Shown here: piece after piece, positions 45,460 to 55,828 of the stretch
Numbering within the stretch: position 1 is the first letter of the stretch
Layout: each line of letters opens with the position of its first letter
NCBI GenBank assembly: GCA_900169235.1
Contig: FWCC01000147.1
Location: 131,762 to 195,761, forward strand
Length of the DNA stretch: 64,000 bases
Direction: 5' to 3'
Origin: Zarea fungicola
Lineage: Eukaryota; Ascomycota; Sordariomycetes; Hypocreales; Cordycipitaceae
Position numbers and translations under genes: made by a program
The notes under the pieces: model-generated
What the model was told of the DNA's origin: nothing
Database searches by the model: none
What the model saw: the letters and a program-made list of their open reading frames with translations, nothing else

Positions 45460-47125
45460 ATGGCTGCGCAGGCTGTGGGTGCTGCTTCTGGGCCAGGCAA
45501 GTCTCCTATTTGATGCCATTGCTCCTTGGCCTCTCGTGCTCGCCATCTAACAGTCTACAATAGCAAAGCTCGATGCAGTGACCAAATTGGTCGACAAGCT
45601 AACCAAAGACATAAATAGCCTTTCCATGGCTACCAAGGGTTCGCGCCGCTGGATTTCCACTAAATCGTCAAAGTCGATGCTGACTACCTGCAGAACGGAA
45701 TGATGCGCTTGAAGAACTCAAGATTTACGGCCGCGATCCTCGAAATGCAGACCCGATCTTTACGCAAGAGGTTAGTGCGCCTCATGTTTCAACACTCGAT
45801 ACACAACTCACGCGATTTATTTCTTCAAGGGCATCTCCATGTTACTCACATATGCATTTAACGGCAAAACCCTGGACGACACAGCACGCGGCGCACTCCG
45901 AGTCCTTGCCAACTCAATGGTTCTGAAACCCGAAACGAGACAAATGTTTGTAGACGGAGGTTACGCGACAAAGGCCTGCAAACAACTCAACACAAAGAGC
46001 TGGGACGACGAGTTCCTACTCGCACGCATCATCTTCCTTTCCACATATGCCAAAAATCTCGACCTATCGCCATTGATTCGTGATCATAATCTTGCTGGCA
46101 GCGTCAATGCTATCCTGGCCAGACATGCCAAGCTGGTGACGGAGAGCAGCCGAGCAGCGGCGGGACCCATGGAAGCTATGGCTCTCCCAGAGACACTCAA
46201 ACTTCTCTTCAACATTACTCACTTCTGTCCGCAAGATGTAGACGCATTTACTCCGGCAGTCCCTCATGTCATAGCACTACTACACAATCGCAAAATTCAG
46301 GGCTGCAAGGCATTAGATCCGCCATTTGGTCCTCTCGTCAACTCGCTTCTCAACTTGGATCTGGCAGCTGAGTCGAGCAAAGCGGCGATATTTCCAAGCG
46401 GGCAAGTTGCCAAATTGTCATCTAGACTTGTTCAAATACTTGACAAAGCTATGAGAGAATATAGCAGTACTGAATTGGACGCTGCTGTGGCTCCCATAGT
46501 CGACGCCTTGTACAAAATATACGACATCGGACCGGAGCCGGTTAAAAAGCAGCTACGTGATGATCTGCTGCCAACAGCCGAAGACCGCCAGGGTGTATTG
46601 GGCAAGGGCTCCTCACTATCAGCCCGTCTGCTGAAGTGCTCAACAAACCCCATGGCTCCCAAAATTGGACAAGTCATTTCGCACCTGTTTTTCTTAATGT
46701 CCGATAATGACGCTTCCAAGTTTGTAGAAAATGTGGGTTACGGTTACGCTTCTGGATATCTATTCCAAAATAATGTGCCTATGCCCGCATCCGCCAAGGC
46801 TACATTTGATGCTGCCGACGAAACCGGTAGCCAGAGGCCCGTCAACCCAATTACTGGCCAGTTTATTGATAGGGAAAAGCACCAAGATCTTCCACCCATG
46901 ACGGACGAAGAAAAAGAACGCGAAGCTGAGCGACTTTTTGTATTGTTTGACAGGTATGTTGTTACATGTGTTTCTTCTAGAGCGTTTGTGATGCTAATTA
47001 TCTGCCTACCTCCTCTTAGACTTAAGAAGAATGGCATTCTCAGCGTTCAGAATCCTGTTGAGCAGGCTGTTCGAGAGGGCAAATACCGTGAGCTCAAAGA
47101 TGACGATGTAGAGGAACTAGAATGA
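45460..47125 (+). CDS. ric8: Ric8/synembryn, G-alpha GEF and chaperone
   Basis: Five exons, 45460-45496, 45564-45638, 45694-45770, 45830-46953 and 47020-47125, give 472 residues. Intron 1 (67 bp) uses a GC donor (GCAAGT) with branch CTAAC; intron 2 has a weak donor (GTTCGC) with branch CTGAC; intron 3 is GTTAGT; intron 4 (66 bp, GTATGT) is in frame and stop-free. Ric8 proteins fold and activate G-alpha subunits; in Neurospora and Magnaporthe RIC8 works upstream of cAMP signalling, growth and conidiation. The sequence is an armadillo-like helical protein: GISMLLTYAFNG near residue 64, ALRVLANSMVLKPETR, LKLLFNITHFCP, and the C-terminal SHLFFLMSDNDASKFVENVGYGYASGYLF, followed by NPITGQFIDRE and an acidic end (KDDDVEELE). 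These match the fungal Ric8 family closely. Confidence 0.93.
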
Positions 47126-47527
47126 CGTGTTGGAACATTACGAATTTCATGCCAATGATGCACAAAATAAGTGTGCATGTTGACGATAACATCATGTGGC
47201 ATATAACTTTATAGCATTTTGGTGCATTGGGAAGCATGTTGGTGCCTCATAGCATACCCAGTATTATTTATTTGTAATCTATCCATCTATCTATGCTCGT
47301 GAAAGCAGTCTGCTCATTTTCCCGTTGGAGCGCGGACTTGGCAGCTGCCAATGTGATCTGAGAGCTTGCACTTCTTTATTCTGGCAATCCATAATTCTCA
47401 CTCCTTCAATATTCTTCACACCCACATTCCCCAGTCCAAAACAGTCCAGCGGCCCTTTCCGGCAAAATTCACTTTCATTTTATCTTTAGAAAGACATTTT
47501 TATTTTGTTTTTTCCGCCAAAACCACC
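47126..47527. other. Intergenic between ric8 and chromodomain gene
   Basis: About 400 bp between co-directional genes. The last 100 bases before 47528 are T/C-rich leader. No other feature was seen. Confidence 0.6.
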
Positions 47528-48341
47528 ATGGCACCAAGGATAGTTCGCCTGTCCCCGGAACAAGCAGAGGACCTGCCTGAGTGCTACAGCGATGCCGAAT
47601 CTATTTCTAGCGAACACAGGTTTGTTGCCTCATGACTTGGTAACGTGTCCTTTCCAGGTTATTCAACTAAGAAAACTTTACAGTGGTAGCCTCGTCGTAT
47701 CTGATCTCTTCTATGAGCACGATCAGCCAGCCAAAACAGGACTGCCTGCAAAACAAACGAGCGCGCCATTCCCCCAATCAGCTGATTGGGGAAGGGAATC
47801 CCCATCTCTATCATTCGCTCCCAGTGAAGGCAACTCACAGCTGCCCTCGAGGCGTATGTGCGCGCTCCCGTCCGCTGCAGCTAGTGAAGAAGATACCTCA
47901 AAGTTAGACCCGGCCGTCGTGTCTGCACCTCTATCCGAGTCCGAAGAGTCTGCGCCGAATCGAAGACGTTCTAGCGGGAGCCATCAAATTAAGCAGGCGC
48001 AAGAACCTCCAAGTGGTGCCAAGCGGAGAGGCCGCCCAAGAAAGCAAGCTCAGGGCATCCCTGCGAGTTCAAAGCCTACAATGCCATCAGCAAAGAAAAA
48101 GGCGCCAGGTTTGAAGACCGGCGACAGTGTATGGGAAGTGGAGGAAATCGTCGGGTCACGAATTGAGGCTGACACGTATATTCACTACTACGAAGTCAAG
48201 TGGAAGGGCTGGTCAGCCAAGCACAACACCTGGGAACCGAAGAAGAATTTGGCAGACTGCAAGGACTTGATCAAGCAGTTCGAAGTGCAGGGCGAGAAAG
48301 ATGAGAAGCGGAAGAGGAAATTTTCAAAGGACGACCCTTGA
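47528..48341 (+). CDS. Chromodomain protein with AT-hook
   Basis: Two exons, 47528-47619 and 47684-48341, give 249 residues. The intron is 64 bp (GTTTGT, branch CTAAG, TTACAG). ATG at 47528 has a good context (ACCACCATGG). The first 150 residues are Ser/Pro/Glu-rich and probably disordered. KRRGRPRKQ forms an AT-hook core. The chromodomain spans about 180-231, from VWEVEEIVGSRI through YYEVKWKGWSAKHNTWEP to LIKQFE. By alignment to HP1 the methyl-lysine cage would be Trp 181, Trp 204 and Trp 207, so H3K9me or H3K27me reading is plausible. Only about 18 basic residues follow and there is no chromoshadow domain. It is therefore not a standard HP1 (HepA/HPO) but a single-chromodomain protein. Nuclear location is inferred from the KRKRKF tail. 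Confidence 0.88.
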
Positions 48342-48553
48342 ACCCCTCTAGGCATCGCCTCTAAGTAAATAGACAGGCTATATAGGTATGGGGAATCGCA
48401 TGTTTACTGGAAGTTGCTCACGCTGAAGGGAAAGTGGCAAACAGAGGAGAGAGATATTGCATTTATAACATGTTTCAAACCTGCCCAGCAACAGTGCAAG
48501 CTAGTAGTATCTAGAAGTGGGGAATAGAAAAACAGGACAAGTTTTGAAGCTTT

Positions 48554-49136
48554 CTAGTTGAGGTTCTGAGCCATGGTGACCATACCGAGCACGCTGGAGA
48601 TGAGGCAGAGGCAGCTGCGGGTAAGATTGAAAATGTTCCATCTACGCAGCAGGTCGCGCACATTCCAGGTCTTGGCCTCATCTCGGCCCTCGGCCATCTT
48701 GTGTAGGCAGATATTCGTGTAGCGCATGACCACCGCGGTAAAAGGGACAATAGCGACAACAAATGCTGCTGCTGCAGCATAGCCACTCCAGACGCCGCCG
48801 GCGCGGTGGGCGTCGTACGCCGCGTAGCTGTACGCCAACATCACGGTGGCGGCCACCTTGGGCATCAGAGCGGCACCGCGTCGGTAGAGCTCCCGCCATG
48901 TCTGGGCTGTTGTCTCGGGTAAGTTAATGGCAGCTGGGATGCCAATGAATGTGACTGAGGCAATGGCGCCTGGAAGAGTATAAAACAAAGCTCAGTAAGC
49001 CGAGGTGGACGCCGCGGGGAAGTTGCGCATCCATGGCGAATAGTCGCTAGGGGTTTGGGGTTTACTCACCGGATGCCCAGGCTGACCCAACAATGCCCGT
49101 AGCGACGGCGACGAGTGATGGCCCTGTGAGCTGCAT
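48554..49136 (-). CDS. DUF1772 (anthrone oxygenase-like) membrane protein
   Basis: Two exons, 49136-49070 and 48969-48554, give 160 residues with a 100-bp intron (GTGAGT to TTCCAG). The N-terminus MQLTGPSLVAVATGIVGSAW and the following ASGAIASVTFIGIPA are typical of fungal DUF1772 proteins. Four membrane segments are expected (about 8-28, 55-72, 85-105, 135-155). The family includes small anthrone oxygenases of anthraquinone pathways, but those sit beside polyketide synthase genes and none is present here. A general membrane protein of unknown function is the safer call. The gene is convergent with the chromodomain gene, about 210 bp away. Confidence 0.8.
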
Positions 49137-49544
49137 TTTTATGGTCGATCATATGATGATGGAGGAGGGGGTGTGCCGAAACGCGAGAGTATTGCAACGG
49201 GGCTATAGGGTACACTGACGCAAAGGCGATCAACACTTAAGTGGGTTAAAAATTTAATGTGTTTTTAAATCTCGTATTTGATGGGGAATGGAAGTATCTC
49301 GTTCTTTTATTTTCTTTTATAGGGGTGTACGATGTTTGTAGCAGAGAAAAGCGGCTAAATGGAGTTCATCGTGTCGGTAACACGTCCGCGCAACATCGTA
49401 CGTCACGGAGCCGGTTTCTTAGTGCGGCCAGCTGAGCAGATGTAAACGTAACCCTTATTCTTCGTCCAGGTTCTTTTTTCTTACTTGGGATTTGAGTATA
49501 ATGTCATGAAAAAAATTCTTCATGTATAGCCAGGAAAGACAACT
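49137..49544. other. Intergenic: DUF1772 promoter, GNAT 3' flank
   Basis: About 400 bp between two minus-strand genes, with TTTTATTTTCTTTTATAG near 49307-49322. No coding exon was recognised. Confidence 0.55.
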
Positions 49545-50252
49545 TTATTGTGGCCTTTCCAATTCAAATGCATAGCACAGTGGCAATAACGGCGGGTTTT
49601 CCGTGTCTACCCACTTCTTGACGAGTTTGAATCCTATTTTGCGCAAGACCTTTTGACTGGCCAAATTCGTGTCCAGTGTAACGGCGACCAGCTTCTCTGG
49701 CACTGTCGGGGGACCATTCTCACCATCACCACCACTACCGGACCTCGCCTCCACGGGTACCGTGCTTGAGTCCACCTCCATCTCCACAAGATGCTCCTCC
49801 CGCGGCAGCGACCAGTACACCTCAAGGAACCCTTTCGTCATCTCCGTTGCATATCCTTTGCCCCAGGCCTCCGTGCGCAGCATGTAGCCCAGAACCGGCC
49901 AGTTGAGCTCGCCCGCGCGCATATGTGAGCCGACGGTGCCGATGAACCGGCCAGTCTCGCGCACCACGGCAGCGAGTACATAGATGCCATCGCCAGCCGG
50001 GGAGAGGAAGTTTTCGAGCTTTGTCTGCGTCTCAGCTATGTTGGCATCGGACCTACCCTGCATGGTGTAGATCATGACCTCGTCCTGGGTGCGCAGCTCG
50101 TGGTAGGCGGCCAAGTCGTCGGTGGTAAAGGACCTGAGCACGAGGCGGGCTGTGTTGTGCGGCGCGCGCTCTGTGACAGGGAGGTACACAGCCGGGCGAT
50201 GCGTCTTGACCTTGACCATGTCAATTAGCGTTGTGTCGACCTCGTCTGCCAT
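49545..50252 (-). CDS. GNAT N-acetyltransferase, RimJ/RimL type
   Basis: Single exon of 235 codons. The acetyltransferase fold begins after about 30 residues: RLVLRSFTTDDLAAYHELR is the standard first strand and helix of the Acetyltransf_3 group. FIGTVGSHMR and WPVLGYMLRTEAWGKGYATE follow, the latter carrying the acetyl-CoA pyrophosphate-binding turn (x-x-G-x-G/A form, WGKGYA). Near the end DTNLASQKVLRKIGFKLVKKW provides the last helix and strand. An insert of about 25 Gly/Ser/Glu-rich residues (about 169-192) separates these parts. The substrate is unknown: ribosomal proteins for RimJ/RimL, small amines or antibiotics for others. No neighbour suggests a pathway. Confidence 0.87.
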   Translation of the reverse strand: MADEVDTTLIDMVKVKTHRPAVYLPVTERAPHNTARLVLRSFTTDDLAAYHELRTQDEVMIYTMQGRSDANIAETQTKLENFLSPAGDGIYVLAAVVRETGRFIGTVGSHMRAGELNWPVLGYMLRTEAWGKGYATEMTKGFLEVYWSLPREEHLVEMEVDSSTVPVEARSGSGGDGENGPPTVPEKLVAVTLDTNLASQKVLRKIGFKLVKKWVDTENPPLLPLCYAFELERPQ

Positions 50253-50846
50253 GGCTGAAGGTGTGTAAATGCTGGGCCAAGTATTGTTGAAACACGTAAA
50301 TCTAGCAGTCTGTCCTTTGTTGGCTATGCGGTGGCAGGTAACAGTCGGGTATGAACTCTACGCGGGTGTAGAATGGGTGACCTGGTGTAAGAGACAGATA
50401 TGATTTCAATCAATTTGCGAAAGACAAGTGACTCACAAGCTGAACTCAGCAGCGGGCTCTTCACTTTAGCGTACGATCATTTTAAACCGAATAGGCCCCA
50501 CTGCAGCGGTTGAAGGAACATGCTCAACGGCACAAATCTGTTAACCGATTTCAGCCGATATATCGTAGTCTGAGTTACTCGTTTTCAACAATGCGGTACA
50601 TTCAACGCCCGCAATTCTTACTCTGGAATATCCGTCGGATCTTGAATGTACTCCTCTCACAGGACCAAGTTATGCCTTGCATCACAATCGTCACGCGGCT
50701 CGGAAACGCAGATATTAAATGTTTTAGAAATTTTGGTTCATTTCGATGCTCCTATTATAGAGCAAATGCAGTTGATATTTTTTTCATCCGTAGTAAACAC
50801 CTGCAAAAATCCGTGCCCAACCCCATAGTCCAAAACCAAAAACACT
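50253..50846. other. Intergenic: GNAT promoter, eL20 3' flank
   Basis: About 590 bp between two minus-strand genes. A plus-strand frame at 50510-50878 overlaps the eL20 last exon and has no family resemblance. No structured RNA was seen. Confidence 0.55.
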
Positions 50847-51844
50847 CTAAGCGAAAGTGGAGGGTCGCTGGGCGCTGAAAATCTTGGTGCCAGCAGCCTT
50901 GGTAACACGGTGGGGAAGAGGGAAGGAAAGGTTCTTCGTAAGGAGCTGCTTGATGTATGGGCGCTTGACGTCCTCACCCTTCTCGACCTCGACGACGCGG
51001 AGAATCTGTAGGAAAACGAGTTAATAACAAATTTACTGATGGCTGCGATCCTTTGTCTCATATCGCTCCAGACGGAGTAAAACGTACGTGAATAGACCTG
51101 AAACGGGCACGGTGACGGGCAGCCATGTCCGAGTACAGAGCCTCAACGGCATCAGTGCGGCTCAGCTCGCGGTACTCCTTGTACATGTTGTGGGTGCCGG
51201 AGCGCGAGTCGTAGCGAACCCAGATGCCGAAGTTCTTGACCTTCTGGGGGCGAGCCTCAGTGACAGCCTTGACGGAAACAATCTCGCCAGTGGCCTTCTT
51301 GACCTTGCGAAGACCGCGCAAGAAGTACCAGAAACGGGACTTAGCAACGGTGCTGTTGGGGGCGAAGATGGTCATGCGGTACATGGCCGGGGTAGGGTTA
51401 GCCTCGGTGGGCAGATGGCGGCCAATGACCTCGAATTCCTGAAGACGACCTGAATTGGACAGTTAGTAACTGGAGGTTCGTGACCATTGATGACTCGGTG
51501 GATAAATTTGGTTGAACGATTGCACGCTTGTTCTCGGCGGAGGCAGGGGAATCGGTCGCATAGGAATTTTGTTGTTGCTCGGGTCGAGTCGCATCCAAAG
51601 TCTGTTGATGAGTCTCATTGACAAAGTTTTTCATTCCCTGGAGAATATTTCCAGTAAAAGCCGTTTGAATGAATCAAATTTGAGCCCAGTGCATGCTTGT
51701 TTACTTGGTAGAGTTGATTGTCGTCCAGTTTACCGATCCAGGAACTTTATGTATCGCGAGATTTTGACTGATGAATATCCGGCCTCGTCCAATCGCGCAA
51801 TCGTAAAACCAAACAAACCACAGAAGAATTATGTGCTTACCCAT
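50847..51844 (-). CDS. rpl20: 60S ribosomal protein eL20 (L18a/L20)
   Basis: Coding exons 51844-51841 (ATGG only), 51449-51088 and 51005-50847 give 174 residues, the exact usual length. The introns are 391 bp (GTAAGC to TTCAG) and 82 bp (GTACGT to CTACAG). The reconstructed start [17 protein letters not shown], the [20 protein letters not shown] block, the [20 protein letters not shown] block and the end [12 protein letters not shown] are diagnostic of the family. The protein sits in the large subunit near the 5S rRNA and expansion segments. The first coding exon is preceded directly by a branch point and 3' splice site (TACTAACAGTCATTACAG), suggesting an additional 58-bp intron in the leader and therefore a 4-nt exon (see findings). 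It is divergent from the CSN12 gene. Confidence 0.95.
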
Positions 51845-51902
51845 CTGTAATGACTGTTAGTATGTTGAGTATTAAAGGTGGCTAGAATATAAGCTTTCTT
51901 AC
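51845..51902 (-). other. Probable leader intron of the eL20 gene
   Basis: Reading the minus strand, GTAAGA at 51902 follows CCGTCAAT, and the stretch ends TACTAAC...TTACAG at 51845, directly before the start codon. Its 58-nt length, branch point and both ends are typical of fungal introns. If retained, the junction bases ATGTAA (51904-51899) form a start codon followed at once by a stop. Confidence 0.65.
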
Positions 51903-52467
51903 ATTGACGGTGGTTACCTTCGACGTTGGCTGAGATTTGAAGATGTTCAAAGTCGGGAACGCTCGTAAGTGATAATTTTTGTGTGCGGCGAGTGGAGAGG
52001 GCTGGCCTTCTTGCAAGCGTGCAGGGCTTTGTCACGGCTGGCGATTGGTCAGAGGGGGGGGTTGAAGCTCCACAAATTGAAAAGGCACCAGAAAATTCAA
52101 GGTCACGTGTGGGGGGAGTAAAAAGACATGGCAAGCGATACAAAACAAAACTGTATCCATATTTTTTTGGGCCCTCTGAGCTGTGGTAGGAGCTTCCCGG
52201 GTACGTACCGATTTGCGTTGGATTGGAGCAACGACAATTGACCAGCGGAAGTCAGCCAAACAACCAACTTCTTATTAGCGACGAGCTGTCGCCTGGGATC
52301 CACCAAGACGACAGAACAGACAAAGAACTCGACAGTACCCTCATGGCATCTATTGTCGAAATTGTGATAAACAACTTAGTTATTTGACAAAAAACCAATT
52401 CAACGAGCATCTTGTGAAAACCGCTGGGCCGTGGAGTAGTGCATCTCGCTACGTATCAACCGCAGCT
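51903..52467. other. Divergent promoter of eL20 and CSN12 genes
   Basis: About 565 bp. It holds the eL20 leader and the upstream region of the PCI-domain gene. A G8 tract near 52055 and CACGTGTGGGGGG near 52103-52116 are the only notable sequence features. No coding exon was seen. Confidence 0.5.
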
Positions 52468-54291
52468 ATGAATGAGCTGTTTGATGAGTTTGCTAAAGCT
52501 CATTCCCAGCGACACGGCTACATCTTGGCGCAGACCCTGTCACCAGTCGCGCCGGCCGGCCAGCCTCATAGACTACGGCACATTCTCCAAAGCACAAACT
52601 CTCACAGCATCAAGGGCGACTTGAAGCATTTCGTCAAGACCAAGACGGCGAGAAAAGTGAAGCTCGACCACGACGAAGTTAATGGCTGGGTCGAGGTGTA
52701 CGCAGCTTACTGGAATGCTGTTGGTGAGATTGTCGCCGGTGAGGAGGGAAAGGTATTATGCTCGCCCAGTGTTTCTGGGTTTACAGACTGGTGTTAATGT
52801 TTACTGCTAGTCAACGTGGACCAAGGTGTACGACGCATGGAAGGACTTGACCTCGATGCTCATCCGCGGATACAACAACCATGGGTTCGAAGCATGGACA
52901 ATTCCGACACTGTACATGGTCGGCAAGTATCTACGGCTGTTTGCCATCAAGTCCGACGCGGAGCGCAGCAAGCAGGCAGTAGTGATGCCAACAGGAACAG
53001 CCGCCCTTATGCAGGACGACTTTGATCCCGAGGCAGATAAACAGGCTCAACTGCGCGACTGCGAACAGCACCTTAAGAGAATATTCACTCTTTGTCTAAA
53101 TGATAGGTACAAGAGTTTAACCCCTACTATGCGCCCTCGTGCTAACATTGAACAGAGCACCACTGGAAGAGTCGAGAAAGTGGGGGATATACTACATTAT
53201 CAACCTACTTTTCAAAACATACTTCAAACTCAACTCTGCTTCCTTATCGAGAACCATCCTAAAGACCCTGGCCGTATACAACAATAAGGGCGATATGCCG
53301 CCGCTAGAATCGTTCCCAAAGTCGCAGCGTGTCACTTTCAAATACTACGAAGGTGTTTTATTCTTCTTAGAAGAAAATTATACAGAGGCATGTATACTAG
53401 CGATTGACGATACGCACCTGGCTAACATTATACAGGCCGAGAAATATCTTGTTGAAGCTTGGGATCTCTGCCAAAAGGATGCTAAACCGAACTCTGAGTA
53501 TGGTTCTTTCCCCACAAAGACTGCTCGTACACTTACACGTACTAGGCGTATTCTCACATATCTTATCCCTTGCCGACTCCTCACGAGCCACGTTCTTCCC
53601 ACCAAGAAGCTACTGGAGCCTTATCCTCAACTACAAGAGTTGTTCTTACCACTAGCCAAGTGCATCCGCAGTGGCGACCTGCGGAACTTTGACATTGCGC
53701 TGCAACACGGAGAGGATCAGTTCGTCAAGCGCCGTATTTACCTCACATTAGAACGGGGCCGCGACATCGCTCTGCGAAACTTGCTCCGAAAGGTGTATTT
53801 AGCGGGTGGGTTTGACGAACCTAAGGAGGGTGAGGCGTCACAGGTCCGTCGCACGCGTATTCCTGTGGCCGAGTTTCAGGCGGCGATAGGCATGCACAGC
53901 GGTGGCGATGTTATCGATACGGACGAAGTCGAGTGTTTACTGGCTAATATGATATACAAGGTGAGGCTTATTATTCCCCAAATCATATGCACTTCCTCCT
54001 TCACTACTCCACGTATGCTGAATCTGCAATTTACATTGACGTGCTTGGTGGCGGTGGAGGCCACCACGTCGACGAAGCGGCTGCAGCGCCTAAGGATAGC
54101 CAAGGCCAACACTTGCGCACCACGTCACCGCCCGGACAAACCACCACCTTTTACCACGTTCATGCCTTCATATGAGTCACTTGCTAATACAATATGTCGC
54201 CACCTAGGATCTAATGAAAGGTTACATTGCCCGCGAACGTGGCATTGTTGTACTGTCTAAGAAGGGAGCGTTTCCGGGAACAGGGGTATAG
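52468..54291 (+). CDS. PCI-domain protein, CSN12/Thp3-like
   Basis: Six exons, 52468-52752, 52811-53106, 53156-53387, 53436-53497, 53546-53960 and 54208-54291, give 457 residues. Introns are 58, 49, 48, 48 and 247 bp. The third has a GC donor (GCATGT, branch CTAAC, ATACAG). The third and fourth are both 48 nt, in frame and stop-free. The protein has an N-terminal helical part ([20 protein letters not shown]), TPR-like helices ([40 protein letters not shown]), then the signature [18 protein letters not shown] and a C-terminal winged helix ending in [20 protein letters not shown]. This is the pattern of fungal CSN12, related to yeast Csn12/Thp1 and human PCID2. Family members act in COP9-associated or TREX-2/mRNA export roles. 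Which applies here is not decided by sequence. Confidence 0.9.
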
Positions 54292-55828
54292 AGTCGGTCT
54301 TTGCTAGAACTTTTACAAAAATAAATAAATAAATGAAACACTAGTAAGGGAATGGGGATTATTGATGCTTTTTCGAGCTCTTTTGTGGGCGGATGCTCCT
54401 CGGTATCACATTACGTGAACCATTTGCCTATCAATAGTGCGTATACTTCACGGTGAAGTAGAACATTATCGTTACACCTGGAACTCTGCATTGGAAAAAA
54501 AAAAGCAACGAGATTTACTTGACAATGTATTTGCTTCTTACAAAAATAAGAAGCATGAATCTCCGCAATGACGGACGTTTCTCAACAGTCCTGATAGGCC
54601 TATCTGGGAGATGCCCTAAATCAGGCAGCTATGCATGAAACAAACCTTGCTTGTGACTCCATGAGTTACATTTATATTGGAGCATGGGGAGAGCAAAAGT
54701 ATCACTGATCTGCATAGTCACATTGCACTTCGCCGCGGTCCTGAGCGCCGCACTTTGACCGGCTGCAAGTAGGCGTTCCCCGGCCTCGGCCATACCGGGG
54801 TACTCTCTATTGTTCGAGTCATTTGGGAACACAAGAGTAGTCAGAAATAGGGAAGAGGTTGTGGAGACAGTGCGATTTATCACGCCAGGCATCCAGGTTC
54901 TGCGTTGGCGTGGTGTGAATCCCACGTATACGCTCACCCCTCCATCCTTCACACAAACGCTTTTGCATCTCCCATTCTCACTCAAGTTCTTTTTTATTAG
55001 CTGGCACATTTGTGTTGTAACTTGGTCATGCTTCAAGATTTTCAATGATCTGATAGTGAAATATGTATTATTTGCCGTAAGAAATTAGCTTATCGCGATG
55101 AGCGTTGAGAGTATTGTACAAACGGCCCCGAACTGGCGATTTCTCCAGTCGTACTGTAAATTAAGGGTAATAAAAAGAAGTTTCAAGAAAACAAATCTAA
55201 TAATAGAAACACCAAACCAAGACTTTTTCTTTTTCCTTTTCCTTTTCTGGTTGCTTTCCGCAATAAAGTCTTTTTCGTAGAAAAATGATACACCTCCATT
55301 TGTGAAGATTTGCCAATTTTTTTTTTGGGTGTGTGTTGTCTGTGTCTGTGCCAAAGTTTTCCTCATATTCATACCAACGCGTAATACATTTCCAACGGAG
55401 GGAAGAAATAATAGACAAAGAGGGGGGGAGGGTTGAAATGTAGAAAAAACAGAGTATTGCGCCAACGGCAAAAGACCGATAGAGAAGAGTAATTGTACAT
55501 GGGTAACCACGAGTAAAAAGGTAAGGAGACGAACAACGGTAGGAAGTCCCTGACAAATGGAAAATAACGCCGATTTGGGAATATAGACCTGAAATTTTTT
55601 TTTTTCACGAGGACGCCTTGAAATAAATACCTTCTTGCCCGGAGCGCTTGATACTCAAACAATGGTTCAACCCATGACGTTGGCAAGGCGAGAGGAGTGT
55701 GCGTTGAGGGGCGTCAAGATGGTAGAAGGACTAGGAAAAGAAACGGTTGGATTTTGGAGTGCCACTGTTTTTAGTTTCATGTTAGTTTCTGTCATTGTAT
55801 GTGGATAGCTGGACTGCAAGACAAAAAC
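54292..55828. other. Convergent 3' region without genes
   Basis: About 1.5 kb, AT-rich, with several T or A runs (54487-54504, 55316-55325, 55597-55605). A minus-strand frame at 54629-55045 (138 codons) has no recognisable domain. The end nearest 55828 could contain an alternative last exon of the BTB gene (55764-55731). Confidence 0.5.

Noticed and set aside
48554..50252. Possible secondary-metabolite cluster (DUF1772 plus GNAT)
   Set aside because: No polyketide synthase, NRPS, P450 or pathway regulator is nearby.
54629..55045. 138-codon minus-strand frame
   Set aside because: No recognisable motif; it lies in AT-rich 3' DNA between convergent genes.
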